A stretch of DNA of 64,000 nt from Teredinibacter waterburyi (GTDB lineage Bacteria; Pseudomonadota; Gammaproteobacteria; Pseudomonadales; Cellvibrionaceae): assembly GCF_001922985.1 (NCBI RefSeq), contig NZ_MRUH01000019.1, positions 62,001 through 126,000 on the forward strand, written 5' to 3'. Positions 37,507 through 47,135 of this stretch are shown here, piece after piece; the stretch's first letter is position 1, and each line of letters opens with the position of its first letter. The position numbers and the translations under genes were made by a program. The notes beneath the pieces were generated by a model that was not told where the DNA came from, made no database searches, and saw only the letters and a list, made by a program, of their open reading frames with translations.

Positions 37507-38847
37507 TTAGCCACCGACTAATTTTTTCAATTCAAGCTCATCGAGGACTGATTTATCCACTTTCAAATAGATTAACCCATCATCCTCCGCGAGCAATGCC
37601 TCCTCAACCCCCACAACCCTAAGCAGCACATTCGTACCCGGAAATGAATCACCAGCAGGAAGGCAAAGGCTACTCAAGTGGCGCGGGCGAGGCATACTCG
37701 TCGCCACTAGCAGCCACAACAAAACAAACGCGCCAGCCGCAGAGAAAACAACCGTAAGGGAATAATTCTGTAACAGCCAACCGCCACAGGCGCCACCACA
37801 AAAGGCCCCCAAAAACTGGCTAGTAGAATACAGGCCCATGGCAGTGCCTTTGCCGCCAGCAGGTGCAAGCTTGCTAACCAACGACGGCAGCGACGCCTCA
37901 AGTAAATTAAATGCGGTGAAAAACACCAGCAACAAGGCCAAGCCGTAAACCACCGAATTAACGGCTTGAGCCAACAAAATAAGGCTCAACGCTAAAACCG
38001 CAATAGCACCAACAAAAACAGGCTTTAACTTGCGCTTGCGCTCCGCCACGATAATAAACGGGAGCATCAGAATGAACGCAACCACCAGCATGCCAAGATA
38101 CACCAACCAATGATCATCCCGAGCAATAGTAAACGACTGCTCTAGGAGTTGAGGTACAGCCACAAAGCTAGCCATCAACACCGCATGCAGGGAGAAAATC
38201 CCCCAATTTAAGCGCAGCAAATCAAGGTTCTTAGCTGTACTAATGATTAACGCAGGGATAGCGCCGGACTCTCGGTGCGAAGCGGCCGCAGCACGCGGCG
38301 GGGTTGGCACAACTAGAAGTAATACGGCAATACCTAGCAAAGCGAGAAATGCCGAAAGCGAAAACACCCCGGACAAACCCGCTACCGCGGCTACCGCTGG
38401 ACCGACAATCATCGCCACCGAAAATGACAAGCCTATCGAAGCCCCGATTGCCGCCATAGCCTTAGTACGATTTTGTTCTGACGTAAGGTCGGCTACCATC
38501 GCCATAATGGCGCTGGCAATAGCACCACAACCTTGCAAGGCACGACCAAAAACCAACCCTTCAATAGATGTCGATAGCGCAGCGATTACACTACCAAGTG
38601 CGAAAACAATGAGGCCGCCAATAATAACGGGCTTGCGCCCAAGCAGGTCTGACAACAGCCCCATGGGAATCTGAAATAAAGCTTGAGTGAGGCCGTAAAC
38701 CCCGAGCGCCACTCCCAACAGAAAAGGTGTCGCCCCAGTATAATTAGAGCCGTACAGCATCAGTACCGGCAGCACCATAAAGAGCCCGAGCATTCGAAAG
38801 GCGTAGAGTAACGCCAATGACCCCACAGTCTTTGTTTCTGACGCCAA
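37507..38847 (-). CDS. MFS transporter, YajR-like, with C-terminal soluble domain
   Basis: A 446-residue major-facilitator protein with 12 helices. GSLALLYAFRMLGLFMVLPVL is typical of the YajR group, helix 2-3 has the MFS motif GLLSDLLGRKPV, and motif C-like VGPAVAAVAG follows. After helix 12 a small soluble module (about 385-446; VGVEEALLAEDDGLIYLKVD) resembles the YAM ferredoxin-like domain of E. coli YajR. I prefer the TTG at 38847, 8 nt after GGGAG, to a TTG at 38862 that lacks a ribosome site. In Pseudomonas and relatives an MFS gene of this type sits between uvrA and ssb, as here. Substrate unknown. Confidence 0.85.
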   Translation of the reverse strand: MASETKTVGSLALLYAFRMLGLFMVLPVLMLYGSNYTGATPFLLGVALGVYGLTQALFQIPMGLLSDLLGRKPVIIGGLIVFALGSVIAALSTSIEGLVFGRALQGCGAIASAIMAMVADLTSEQNRTKAMAAIGASIGLSFSVAMIVGPAVAAVAGLSGVFSLSAFLALLGIAVLLLVVPTPPRAAAASHRESGAIPALIISTAKNLDLLRLNWGIFSLHAVLMASFVAVPQLLEQSFTIARDDHWLVYLGMLVVAFILMLPFIIVAERKRKLKPVFVGAIAVLALSLILLAQAVNSVVYGLALLLVFFTAFNLLEASLPSLVSKLAPAGGKGTAMGLYSTSQFLGAFCGGACGGWLLQNYSLTVVFSAAGAFVLLWLLVATSMPRPRHLSSLCLPAGDSFPGTNVLLRVVGVEEALLAEDDGLIYLKVDKSVLDELELKKLVGG

Positions 38848-39269
38848 AGCGCAGTCTCCCAATTAAAAAGAGGGCGATTCTAACAGGCATCTACGGCGCG
38901 CGACACTACCACACCAAGAAACTCATACTTTGCCATAACGACTATCTTCGGAGGGGCACTTTTGGCGCCTAAATCAACCATAATTCATACGTACACGCGC
39001 CTTACCACCAACTTAAGGATGAATTTTTTTAAATAGTCAAGTGCAATTAATCATCCTTTTGGGTACTAATCCTGCGAATATAAGATACAATATCTAATGA
39101 TCCCTGCTTCGTTGTTTCTCGAGTTAGGCATGCGGAGATAGAATCTTCTGCAATCGCCGGGCTTGAATCAAATTGTTGTCGATACTTGGGGAAGGTAATT
39201 ACTTATTCGCATCGCATCGCAGATAAAGGCTTCGGTCCAACTGCTGCTTGCAAAACTTCAGGTAAACAC
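38848..39269. other. Intergenic region upstream of YajR-like gene and CsgD-like regulator
   Basis: About 420 bp between divergent genes. It is AT-rich around 39020-39100, which is a likely promoter zone (TACAAT near 39085). The regulator frame is open back to 39186 from a TTG without a ribosome site. No other gene or RNA is recognised. Confidence 0.4.
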
Positions 39270-39932
39270 GTGTCCAATACCGAAACTGACGCTACGTCAC
39301 CCAACAAGCATATCGCGCTTTTTTCCGCCAACTCCAGCCTGCAGACAGGCCTGTTAGCTAAGCTTATAGGTGAAGAGCTACAGCTCACTTGTACTGTATG
39401 TAAAAATCTTGCCGGTGTTCCCGAGGATGTCGATGTATTGCTAATCGATTGCAATAACGAAGACCTAGAAACATTAAGTGTCTATGTACGTGATATACAC
39501 GAAAAATTCCCCGATGTTACGGCAGCACTATTAAACGCAGAATATGAAAGCGAACAAGAAATGTTGCTTGACTGGCCATGCGTATCCGGACTGTTCTATA
39601 TCGACTCTGAGCAGGAACAACTTATTCGCGGATTGCGCCGTTTGCTTGAAGGCGATTTCTGGGTTCCACGTCGCCTACTTCATACATTCTTGGATAAAAA
39701 TCGCAAAGCGCCTTCAAATCTCAAGCGTCCAAATGTAAAGCTCACCAAGCGCGAGCGTCAGATTTTAAAACTGATTAAAGACGGTGCCACAAACGCCGAT
39801 ATATCGACCTCATTATCAGTTAGCGAACACACGGTCAAAAGCCACCTATACAACGTTTACAAAAAAATCGGGGTTCGCAACCGTCTCGAAGCCAGCAACT
39901 GGGTGCGGGATATGGACAACCTAGAAGGCTAA
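39270..39932 (+). CDS. LuxR-type regulator of the CsgD/VpsT group
   Basis: A 220-residue regulator from the GTG at 39270 (CAGG 7 nt upstream), a normal CsgD length; a TTG at 39186 would add 28 residues but has no ribosome site. Residues 15-125 form an atypical receiver-like domain lacking the standard phospho-Asp context. A C-terminal LuxR helix-turn-helix follows (LTKRERQILKLIKDGATNAD, then SVSEHTVKSHLYNVYKKIGV). Between them, EGDFWVPRRLL occupies the position of the W[FLM][TS]R c-di-GMP-binding motif of VpsT. This suggests a biofilm or matrix regulator responding to c-di-GMP, though the variant residues (VP) make ligand binding uncertain. It lies between the YajR-like gene and uvrA. Confidence 0.8.
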   Translation: MSNTETDATSPNKHIALFSANSSLQTGLLAKLIGEELQLTCTVCKNLAGVPEDVDVLLIDCNNEDLETLSVYVRDIHEKFPDVTAALLNAEYESEQEMLLDWPCVSGLFYIDSEQEQLIRGLRRLLEGDFWVPRRLLHTFLDKNRKAPSNLKRPNVKLTKRERQILKLIKDGATNADISTSLSVSEHTVKSHLYNVYKKIGVRNRLEASNWVRDMDNLEG

Positions 39933-39945
39933 TCCCCCTACTATC

Positions 39946-39971
39946 TTTGCCGTAGTTACCGCTACGGCAAA
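39946..39971 (+). terminator. Hairpin after CsgD-like gene
   Basis: Stem TTTGCCGTAG / CTACGGCAAA with a 6-nt loop, 14 nt past the stop codon. It lacks a T-run, so it is at best a weak terminator. Confidence 0.45.
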
Positions 39972-40084
39972 CTTCCCTCCCCACATAGCCCCATTTCCAT
40001 AAAATAAACGTATACTACAGCGCTCGCTGCTCGGCCAATCAAGGCCGTTACTTCCGACCCGCTGACGTTTATCAGGTCTTTACT

Positions 40085-42913
40085 GTGGAAAATATTGTTG
40101 TACGTGGGGCTAGAACTCACAACCTTAAAAATATCGATCTCGACCTACCCCGGGACAAGCTAATTGTTATCACGGGGTTATCCGGCTCGGGCAAGTCATC
40201 TCTAGCATTCGATACCCTATACGCGGAAGGGCAACGTCGTTACGTTGAGTCCCTATCGACTTACGCGCGTCAATTTCTATCGATGATGGAAAAGCCGGAT
40301 GTCGATCACATCGAAGGCTTAAGCCCCGCTATATCCATCGAACAAAAATCAACCTCGCACAACCCGCGTTCAACAGTCGGCACAATTACCGAAATTTACG
40401 ACTACTTGCGACTACTGTTCGCTAGAGTAGGAGAGCCTCGCTGCCCAGAGCATGACGAACCACTATCAGCACAAACTGTCTCACAAATGGTAGACCAGAT
40501 TTTAAAGTTACCGGAAGGCAGCAAGGTCATGCTGCTGGCGCCAATTATTCGCGGCCGCAAAGGTGAGCACCTACATGTCTTCGACAGTCTTCGCCGCGAT
40601 GGCTTTATACGCGTGCGTATCGATGGGCGCGTCGTTGACCTAGACGATATTCCCGACCTCGACAAAAAGAAAAAGCACACGATTGAAGCTGTTGTAGATC
40701 GCTTCAAAGTACGCGACGACATTAAATTACGCCTTGCAGAATCATTTGAAACCGCCATTCAGCTAGCCGATGGCATTGTTATTGTTGCCGATATGGACGG
40801 CGTCCACGCGGACCAAGTATTCTCGGCGCGCCACGCTTGCCCTGTCTGCGACTACTCCTTAGCAGAGCTAGAGCCTCGACTATTTTCGTTTAATAGCCCA
40901 GCCGGCGCTTGTGGCGGCTGTGATGGTTTAGGTGTTAAGCAGTTTTTTTCAGAAAGCAAAATAGTTCAGTACCCAGACTCGTCGCTCTCGGAGGGCGCAA
41001 TTCGAGGCTGGGATAAACGCAGCCTATATTACTTCCACATGCTTAAATCGCTCGCAACACACTACGGCTTCGACCTAGATAAGCCTTGGAATAAGCTGGC
41101 AAAAAAATACCGCGATGTGATCTTATTTGGTTCGGGCACAACGCAAATCGATTTCAGTTATGTGAATGACCGCGGTGACACCTATTCACGCAAACATGTA
41201 TTTGAAGGCGTTGTACCCAACATGGAGCGCCGCTATCACGATACAGATTCAAACTCTGTACGCGAAGAACTCGCCAAATTTTTATTGACACAAAAGTGCC
41301 CTGACTGCGGCGGAGCACGCCTTAAAAAAGACGCTCGCCACGTATTTATCGACAACCGAAACTTACCTGACATCACAGAATTACCCGTAAGCGACGCATT
41401 TGACTATTTCCAGCAACTTACCTTCGCTGGTTCGAAAGCTGAAATTGCCGATAAGATTTTGAAAGAATTACGTGACCGCTTTCGCTTCTTAGTAGATGTC
41501 GGCCTCAACTATCTTTCACTCAACCGCAGCGCCGACACACTTTCAGGTGGTGAAGCACAGCGCATACGACTCGCCAGTCAGATCGGCGCCGGCTTAGTAG
41601 GCGTCATGTATATTCTCGACGAACCATCGATCGGCCTACACCAACGAGACAATGAACGCCTATTGCGAACGCTCACGCATTTGCGCAATCTTGGCAACAC
41701 AGTGATTGTTGTCGAGCACGATGAAGATGCAATTCGTAGTGCAGACTATATTGTCGATATTGGTCCTGGCGCGGGTGTTCATGGCGGCGAAGTTGTTGCC
41801 GCTGGTACCTATAAACAAATCATTAAAGCTAAGAATTCGTCCACCGCCGATTACCTTTCTGGACGAAAATTTATTCCGGTTCCCAAGCACCGAAACGTTC
41901 CCGACCCAGAAAAACAATTAGTTTTAAGTGGCGCTACAGGAAATAACCTAAAGAATGTTTCACTCTCAATACCCTTCGGATTAATGACCTGTGTAACCGG
42001 TGTTTCTGGCTCAGGTAAATCAACATTAATTAATGGTACGCTCTACCCTTTGGCGGCGACAGCGCTAAATGGCGCGACCACCCTTACGGCGGCACCCTAT
42101 AAAGATGTTAAAGGTATGGAGCTGTTTGATAAGTGCGTGGACATCGACCAAAGTCCGATTGGCCGAACACCGCGTTCCAACCCAGCAACCTACACCGGCA
42201 TCTTCACCCCAATTCGCGATATTTTTGCCGGCACACAAGAAGCACGTTCACGCGGGTATAAAGTTGGCCGCTTTAGTTTTAATGTTAAAGGTGGACGCTG
42301 TGAAGCCTGTCAAGGCGACGGCGTTGTAAAAGTAGAAATGCATTTCTTACCTGATGTATATGTTCCCTGCGACATCTGCAAAGGCAAACGCTACAACCGC
42401 GAAACCCTCGAAATAAAATTTAAGGGTAAAAATATTCATGAATGCTTAGAAATGACCGTAGAAGATGCGCGAGTATTTTTCGACGCTATCCCTAGCATCG
42501 CTAAAAAGTTACAAACGCTTATGGATGTAGGCCTTTCCTACATTCGCTTGGGGCAAGCCGCCACAACGCTTTCCGGCGGAGAAGCGCAAAGAGTAAAACT
42601 TAGCCGAGAATTATCCAAACGCGATACCGGCAAGACGCTCTACATCTTGGACGAACCGACTACAGGCCTACACTTTCACGATATACAGCAACTGTTAAAC
42701 GTTCTACACCGGCTTCGCGATCACGGCAACACGGTTGTTGTTATCGAGCACAACTTGGACGTTATTAAAACTGCGGATTGGATTGTTGATTTAGGGCCTG
42801 AGGGAGGAAGTGGTGGTGGCACAATCATCGCGGAAGGTACGCCGGAGCAGGTCGCCAAACAAAAAGTGTCGCATACTGGCTCGTTCTTAAAACAACTTCT
42901 AGCGAAAAAATAA
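40085..42913 (+). CDS. uvrA: UvrABC excision nuclease subunit A
   Basis: A 942-residue UvrA, the damage-sensing ATPase of nucleotide excision repair. It has two ABC ATPase halves: Walker [13 protein letters not shown] near the N-terminus and [15 protein letters not shown] near 640. Signature motifs are [14 protein letters not shown] and [15 protein letters not shown], with Walker B regions [14 protein letters not shown] and [14 protein letters not shown]. Zinc-finger cysteines are CPVC...CGGC near 250-280 and CEAC...CDIC near 740-765. The start is GTG giving [17 protein letters not shown]. Length is normal. I could not find a canonical LexA box upstream; CTG-N8-CAG at about 40062-40075 has the wrong spacing. 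Confidence 0.98.
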   Translation: MENIVVRGARTHNLKNIDLDLPRDKLIVITGLSGSGKSSLAFDTLYAEGQRRYVESLSTYARQFLSMMEKPDVDHIEGLSPAISIEQKSTSHNPRSTVGTITEIYDYLRLLFARVGEPRCPEHDEPLSAQTVSQMVDQILKLPEGSKVMLLAPIIRGRKGEHLHVFDSLRRDGFIRVRIDGRVVDLDDIPDLDKKKKHTIEAVVDRFKVRDDIKLRLAESFETAIQLADGIVIVADMDGVHADQVFSARHACPVCDYSLAELEPRLFSFNSPAGACGGCDGLGVKQFFSESKIVQYPDSSLSEGAIRGWDKRSLYYFHMLKSLATHYGFDLDKPWNKLAKKYRDVILFGSGTTQIDFSYVNDRGDTYSRKHVFEGVVPNMERRYHDTDSNSVREELAKFLLTQKCPDCGGARLKKDARHVFIDNRNLPDITELPVSDAFDYFQQLTFAGSKAEIADKILKELRDRFRFLVDVGLNYLSLNRSADTLSGGEAQRIRLASQIGAGLVGVMYILDEPSIGLHQRDNERLLRTLTHLRNLGNTVIVVEHDEDAIRSADYIVDIGPGAGVHGGEVVAAGTYKQIIKAKNSSTADYLSGRKFIPVPKHRNVPDPEKQLVLSGATGNNLKNVSLSIPFGLMTCVTGVSGSGKSTLINGTLYPLAATALNGATTLTAAPYKDVKGMELFDKCVDIDQSPIGRTPRSNPATYTGIFTPIRDIFAGTQEARSRGYKVGRFSFNVKGGRCEACQGDGVVKVEMHFLPDVYVPCDICKGKRYNRETLEIKFKGKNIHECLEMTVEDARVFFDAIPSIAKKLQTLMDVGLSYIRLGQAATTLSGGEAQRVKLSRELSKRDTGKTLYILDEPTTGLHFHDIQQLLNVLHRLRDHGNTVVVIEHNLDVIKTADWIVDLGPEGGSGGGTIIAEGTPEQVAKQKVSHTGSFLKQLLAKK

Positions 42914-42924
42914 AAACTACAAGA

Positions 42925-42944
42925 GCTAAGATTTAAACCTTAGC
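42925..42944. terminator. Small palindrome after uvrA
   Basis: GCTAAG (42925-42930) and CTTAGC (42939-42944) flank ATTTAAAC, forming a near-perfect 20-bp palindrome between convergent uvrA and the solute-binding protein gene. It has no T-run; a terminator role is uncertain. Confidence 0.35.
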
Positions 42945-42967
42945 CCGTAGCTTAAATTAATTAGCCC

Positions 42968-43852
42968 TTAACGTAGCTCGATAACGCGGCGGCCGGAACG
43001 TTCCAATTCTTCCACGCCGCGTTTAAATGAAGGGATGCTCATAAACAAACGATCGAAGCTGCCATCCTCAATTGCCCGCATCAAACCTAACTCAATTCGC
43101 TCTGCCAAAGCCGTATTGTTCTTTCGCACAAAAAAATAATACGGCGCGGGGTAATGCAACATCACATAAGGTTCAACAACGATATCTTGATCTGTATGCA
43201 GCGCAACCTCTCCCCAAACTTCATGAAGGCCACGCGGAAAATAATCAAATCGTTTGCTCGTCAACATAGCAAATAGCAATTCGTAATTCGATGTATTTAC
43301 CACAGGCAATTTATTGCGTCTGAATACGTCGGCATCCGGCCAACTTGTGCCCAAACCAGCCCTAAACTTTGCCAAATCGTCCATCGACTTAACGTGCTTT
43401 AGGATATCTCTGTTTTCCGCCTGAACTAGAAATACTTTGTAACTATTTAAGTTTTTCAGAAGAGGAATTTCAATCGCCCGCACGCGGCTCTCACGATCGT
43501 CGCTGCTCATATTCCACAGCAGATCGACCAAGCCATCACGTTTTTCCAACTCTTTAAACAGCCGTGCAGAAGAGAGTATTTTGGGGTAGAAGCGCAATTC
43601 GAAATCACCGTGAGTTTTTCGGGTTTTCTCGAGCGCCAAATCTAGAAGTTGTGGGTAATATTGTGCATGCCCAGTAGAAGAAGCTTCAATCGGCGGCAAT
43701 GTTAATCGCAACACCTCTGGAGCAGGAATAGATTCCGCAGATAAAGGACCAGCAGAGAAAAAGCCGAGCAAAGCAATGAAAAACGTCGCAATATCAGCCA
43801 CAAGCGATCGCCGCCAACAGCTTTCATGAAACGTTCGGTTAGATAAGGTCAT
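42968..43852 (-). CDS. Periplasmic solute-binding-like protein (SBP family 3 fold)
   Basis: A 294-residue exported protein. Residues 1 to about 40 form a signal peptide (basic SCWRR, hydrophobic FFIALLGFFSAG, cleavage after LSA). The rest resembles amino-acid-type solute-binding proteins: LRLTLPPIE at the first strand, VDLLWNMSSDDRESR, then the hinge-crossing segments KSMDDLAKFRAGLGTSWPDA and SKRFDYFPRGLHEVWGE. I prefer the ATG at 43852 over a TTG at 43870; neither has a strong ribosome site. No permease or ATPase is adjacent, so it may serve a sensor or a remote transporter. Ligand unknown. Confidence 0.75.
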   Translation of the reverse strand: MTLSNRTFHESCWRRSLVADIATFFIALLGFFSAGPLSAESIPAPEVLRLTLPPIEASSTGHAQYYPQLLDLALEKTRKTHGDFELRFYPKILSSARLFKELEKRDGLVDLLWNMSSDDRESRVRAIEIPLLKNLNSYKVFLVQAENRDILKHVKSMDDLAKFRAGLGTSWPDADVFRRNKLPVVNTSNYELLFAMLTSKRFDYFPRGLHEVWGEVALHTDQDIVVEPYVMLHYPAPYYFFVRKNNTALAERIELGLMRAIEDGSFDRLFMSIPSFKRGVEELERSGRRVIELR

Positions 43853-44042
43853 AGTAATAGTGCAGAGCAAGGCGGAAGAAACAATAGGTTAAGCTACATA
43901 ATAAAATATGTGCCGAATTATCGCATAGCCAGCTACACACCGATACAGCCATCGAACTAAGCGCTCCGTTGTGGCGCGGGGGAACAGCGCTTTAAAAAAA
44001 GTAGAGGTGACAATAGTAAACCGCAACTTACGCGCCAGCGAG

Positions 44043-45611
44043 CTACTTTCTCGCGCCATGATAAAGCTGATCAATGTAAGATGTAGCGCTGTCCTGCCAA
44101 GTAAAACGCACCTCAGATGCGCATTTGGCGATTTGGCGATAATGCTCATTGTCGTGCTGAAACATATTCAGCGATGTTGTAAATTCACTAATCATATTTT
44201 GAGCTTGCTCGCGTACACCCTCACCACCGAAACAAAACCCGGTTTTATGATGATCAACTGTGTCTTTTAAACCACCGACACAACTTACTAAACAAGGCTG
44301 CCCCGCTCGCATCGCCAGCATTTGACTAATACCACAGGGTTCAAATGAGCTGGGCATTAAAAATAAGTCACCATACCGATAAAGCATTTGCGACAAATCA
44401 TCCGAATAGCCATTACAGAAAATAAAATTACTATAGTCGCCACTTACTTTAACAAAAAATGCTTCCATGCTGGCGTCGCCGCTGCCCAACATAATGAATT
44501 GCCCCGCATCGCCAAGTGACTCTAACAATTGTTCGAGTGCCGTTTTGCCATTAATCCGGGTCATAAGCAAACGCGTTTTTTGTTCGGTAATTCTTCCTAC
44601 CGAGGTAAGCGTAAATCCACGGCTCTTCTTTACACCCCATTGCTGAAGACGCTTTTCGGCTAACCAATGGGCACTTGCCAATACCGGCGAACGGCTGGCC
44701 CATTTGAGCAAACAGCTCTGCGCCAGTTCGACAACTTTCTTTTTCGCCGGCGCCGCGATACGAACCCCCTTAGGATACTCGCAGCCATTGATGATGCCGC
44801 AAAGGCGCCCCTGTTCGGACCGCAACTGTAAATCTCGCTCTAAGCCCTCACCACCATAGTGACCCAGCCGGTGATCACTCGCATGTAAAATTTCACGAGC
44901 GTAAGTGGGTGATACGGTATGCACCATGTCAGCAAGTCGAATCGCGGCTCGCATCGGATTAATACAGTGGGTAAGTTTCGGGTCACAAATCTCTGCGGCG
45001 TCATACTGAAGCTCTGGATACCAAGCTTGGAAAGCAGACGGATCACCAGAGAAAGGTCGCACACCCTGCATCGCCAAGTTGTGGATGGTAAATACTGTGG
45101 TGATACTTTTGAGTAAATGTAACGCTGGGTCAAAACGAATCTGAATTAACAAGAAGGCGCTGTGCCAATCGTGACAATGCAAGACATCGGGAATTGGCAG
45201 AAATCCTGCTACCAGCGCTTGCGTTACCGCGGAGCAAAAGAACGCGTATTTTGTCGCGTCAGTTGCAAAGGGGCGAGAGGGAGGATCATTGCAATAGACC
45301 GACTCCCCGGACGGTGCAAATGCTTGATGGTGCAAGATATACTGGCTAGACCCGCCGTGCAGCCCAGGGACTTTGAGCAGCGTAACCTCGCGCTCTTCAC
45401 CGGAGAATAAAACGACAAAACTGCCGCAGTTCTCAAGCCCCGGTAATCTAGCCAAAAAGCCATACGAGGGAACAACGACATCAACATCCAAACCCTCAGC
45501 TACCAGAGCCGGCGGGAGGTCTCTCAAAACGTCACCAACGCCTCCAATTTTAGCGCCGGGTAAGGCGTCATTTTCCGCGGCAATCATTAAAATTCTTTTT
45601 TTCGAATTCAT
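44043..45611 (-). CDS. glgA: Glycogen synthase
   Basis: A 522-residue GT5 glycogen synthase adding glucose from ADP-glucose to alpha-1,4 chains. The ADP-glucose loop KIGGVGDVLRDLPPAL is the KxGG motif near the N-terminus. VLHCHDWHSAFL, VFTIHNLAMQG and the C-terminal PSSFEPCGISQMLAMRAGQP (catalytic Glu region) are canonical. It is slightly longer than E. coli GlgA (477), with extra residues around 275-330. It is the last gene of the glg cluster; the 109-nt gap after glgC carries a hairpin. Confidence 0.94.
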   Translation of the reverse strand: MNSKKRILMIAAENDALPGAKIGGVGDVLRDLPPALVAEGLDVDVVVPSYGFLARLPGLENCGSFVVLFSGEEREVTLLKVPGLHGGSSQYILHHQAFAPSGESVYCNDPPSRPFATDATKYAFFCSAVTQALVAGFLPIPDVLHCHDWHSAFLLIQIRFDPALHLLKSITTVFTIHNLAMQGVRPFSGDPSAFQAWYPELQYDAAEICDPKLTHCINPMRAAIRLADMVHTVSPTYAREILHASDHRLGHYGGEGLERDLQLRSEQGRLCGIINGCEYPKGVRIAAPAKKKVVELAQSCLLKWASRSPVLASAHWLAEKRLQQWGVKKSRGFTLTSVGRITEQKTRLLMTRINGKTALEQLLESLGDAGQFIMLGSGDASMEAFFVKVSGDYSNFIFCNGYSDDLSQMLYRYGDLFLMPSSFEPCGISQMLAMRAGQPCLVSCVGGLKDTVDHHKTGFCFGGEGVREQAQNMISEFTTSLNMFQHDNEHYRQIAKCASEVRFTWQDSATSYIDQLYHGARK

Positions 45612-45642
45612 ATTATTCTGCTAAATACTGGAGTTTGAATGA

Positions 45643-45673
45643 TAAATTGCCTGCTTAGGGTGCAGGCAATTTA
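45643..45673 (-). terminator. Hairpin in the glgC-glgA gap
   Basis: Exact 12-bp stem TAAATTGCCTGC / GCAGGCAATTTA with a 7-nt loop. It lies between the glgC stop and the glgA start, where it could attenuate readthrough into glgA or stabilise the glgC message. No clear T-run follows it on the minus strand apart from the stem's own TTTA. Confidence 0.5.
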
Positions 45674-45720
45674 TTCGCTCTTATCTTTAAATGGTCGTTA
45701 AGGTTTCTAAAAAACCCGCG

Positions 45721-46986
45721 TTACTGCGGTCGATGCTGCCCCAGCATCTCTCGCGTCACTAACACCACACCTTTTTTAGTAACTCGAAAACCACGTGCAA
45801 TATCGTGTTCATGATCATGTCCAATAATCATTCCATCCGGAATAATGCAGGAACTATCTATAATGGCTTTCTTTATTTTCGCATTCCGATGAATTTCCAC
45901 TTCAGGCAGAATTACTGACTCTTCAACGGTAGAGTATGAGTGGATATGAACGTTTGAGAACAACAAGGAGTTTTTAACCGTTCCGCCAGAAATAACACAA
46001 CCGCCAGACACCATAGAGTCAACCGCATAGCCGCGTCGATCATCGTCATCAAATACAAACTTCGCCGGTGGCAGGTGCTGCTGATAAGTCCAAATCGGCC
46101 AATCGTTGTTGTACAGGCTGAGTTGTGGTGAGGGCGAAACAAGCTCCATGTTTGCTTCCCAAAATGAATCCAGCGTTCCAACATCCCGCCAATAGGAAGG
46201 TACATCGGTTTCGTGATCTCGAAAACGATATGCACGTATATTGTGGGTATCAATAATATCGGGAATAATATTCTTCCCAAAATCGTGTTCTGAATCGGGG
46301 TTTTCTGCATCTTTGCGCAACTGGTCGAATAGGAACTCAGTATTAAAAATATAATTACCCATCGATGCTAAAGTCATCCCAGGATGATCGGCTAGCTCCG
46401 TTGGATGCTTTGGCTTTTCAGAAAACTTCATGATGCGGTTTTCTGAATCTACAGTCATAACACCAAACGACCCAGCAGCTTCTTCAATCGGTACCTCAAT
46501 ACAGGAAACCGTTAAATCCGCTCCAGACTCAACGTGATACGCCAACATTGAACCGTAGTCCATTTGATATACATGATCGCCAGACAGCACCATTACATAC
46601 TTGGGCGACTCCGCCTGAATAATATCAAGATTCTGATAAATTGCATCGGCGGTACCTTGATACCAGTTGGGAGAATAACGCTGAGATGCCGGCAGCACCT
46701 CTACATATTCACCCAGCTCTCTCTTAAAATGACTCCAACCGCGAATAACGTGGCGAATTAACGAGTGAGCTTTGTACTGCGTTAAAATCCCAATTTTACG
46801 TATACCGGAGTTAACACAGTTCGATAAGGGGAAATCAACGATTCTAAACTTTCCACCGAAATGCAATGCCGGCTTCGCTCGCCAATCGGTAAGTTCATGT
46901 AGTCGACTGCCGCGGCCACCCGCAAGAATCAACGCCATAGTGTCGCGAGTAAGTCGACTTACGTAGCGTGAATTCGGATCTAACAT
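45721..46986 (-). CDS. glgC: Glucose-1-phosphate adenylyltransferase
   Basis: A 421-residue ADP-glucose pyrophosphorylase, the regulated step of glycogen synthesis. It shows [16 protein letters not shown] (nucleotide loop), [52 protein letters not shown] (catalytic region) and the left-handed beta-helix C-terminus ([20 protein letters not shown]). I chose the ATG at 46986, 7 nt after AGGAG; upstream ATGs at 46992 and 47031 fit the ribosome site less well. It lies 149 nt downstream of glgP. Confidence 0.96.
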   Translation of the reverse strand: MLDPNSRYVSRLTRDTMALILAGGRGSRLHELTDWRAKPALHFGGKFRIVDFPLSNCVNSGIRKIGILTQYKAHSLIRHVIRGWSHFKRELGEYVEVLPASQRYSPNWYQGTADAIYQNLDIIQAESPKYVMVLSGDHVYQMDYGSMLAYHVESGADLTVSCIEVPIEEAAGSFGVMTVDSENRIMKFSEKPKHPTELADHPGMTLASMGNYIFNTEFLFDQLRKDAENPDSEHDFGKNIIPDIIDTHNIRAYRFRDHETDVPSYWRDVGTLDSFWEANMELVSPSPQLSLYNNDWPIWTYQQHLPPAKFVFDDDDRRGYAVDSMVSGGCVISGGTVKNSLLFSNVHIHSYSTVEESVILPEVEIHRNAKIKKAIIDSSCIIPDGMIIGHDHEHDIARGFRVTKKGVVLVTREMLGQHRPQ

Positions 46987-47135
46987 TGTCATTCTCCTAG
47001 TTTCCCTCAATGCAAAATCTCTAATAGACACTGAAGTATTGGTTTAAAGAGCTACAACGGCGGTTGATACAATCACACCACGGCTTGCGCTCAAAATATA
47101 AGTTACATATAAAAGCTAGCAGTCGTAAACATTAA

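Noticed and set aside
38243-38674. 143-codon frame antisense to the YajR-like transporter
   Set aside because: Ala/Thr/Pro-rich product typical of a reverse-strand shadow of a membrane protein gene.
40062-40075. CTGACGTTTATCAG upstream of uvrA as a LexA box
   Set aside because: The spacing is CTG-N8-CAG, two bases short of the required N10, so it is probably not an SOS operator.
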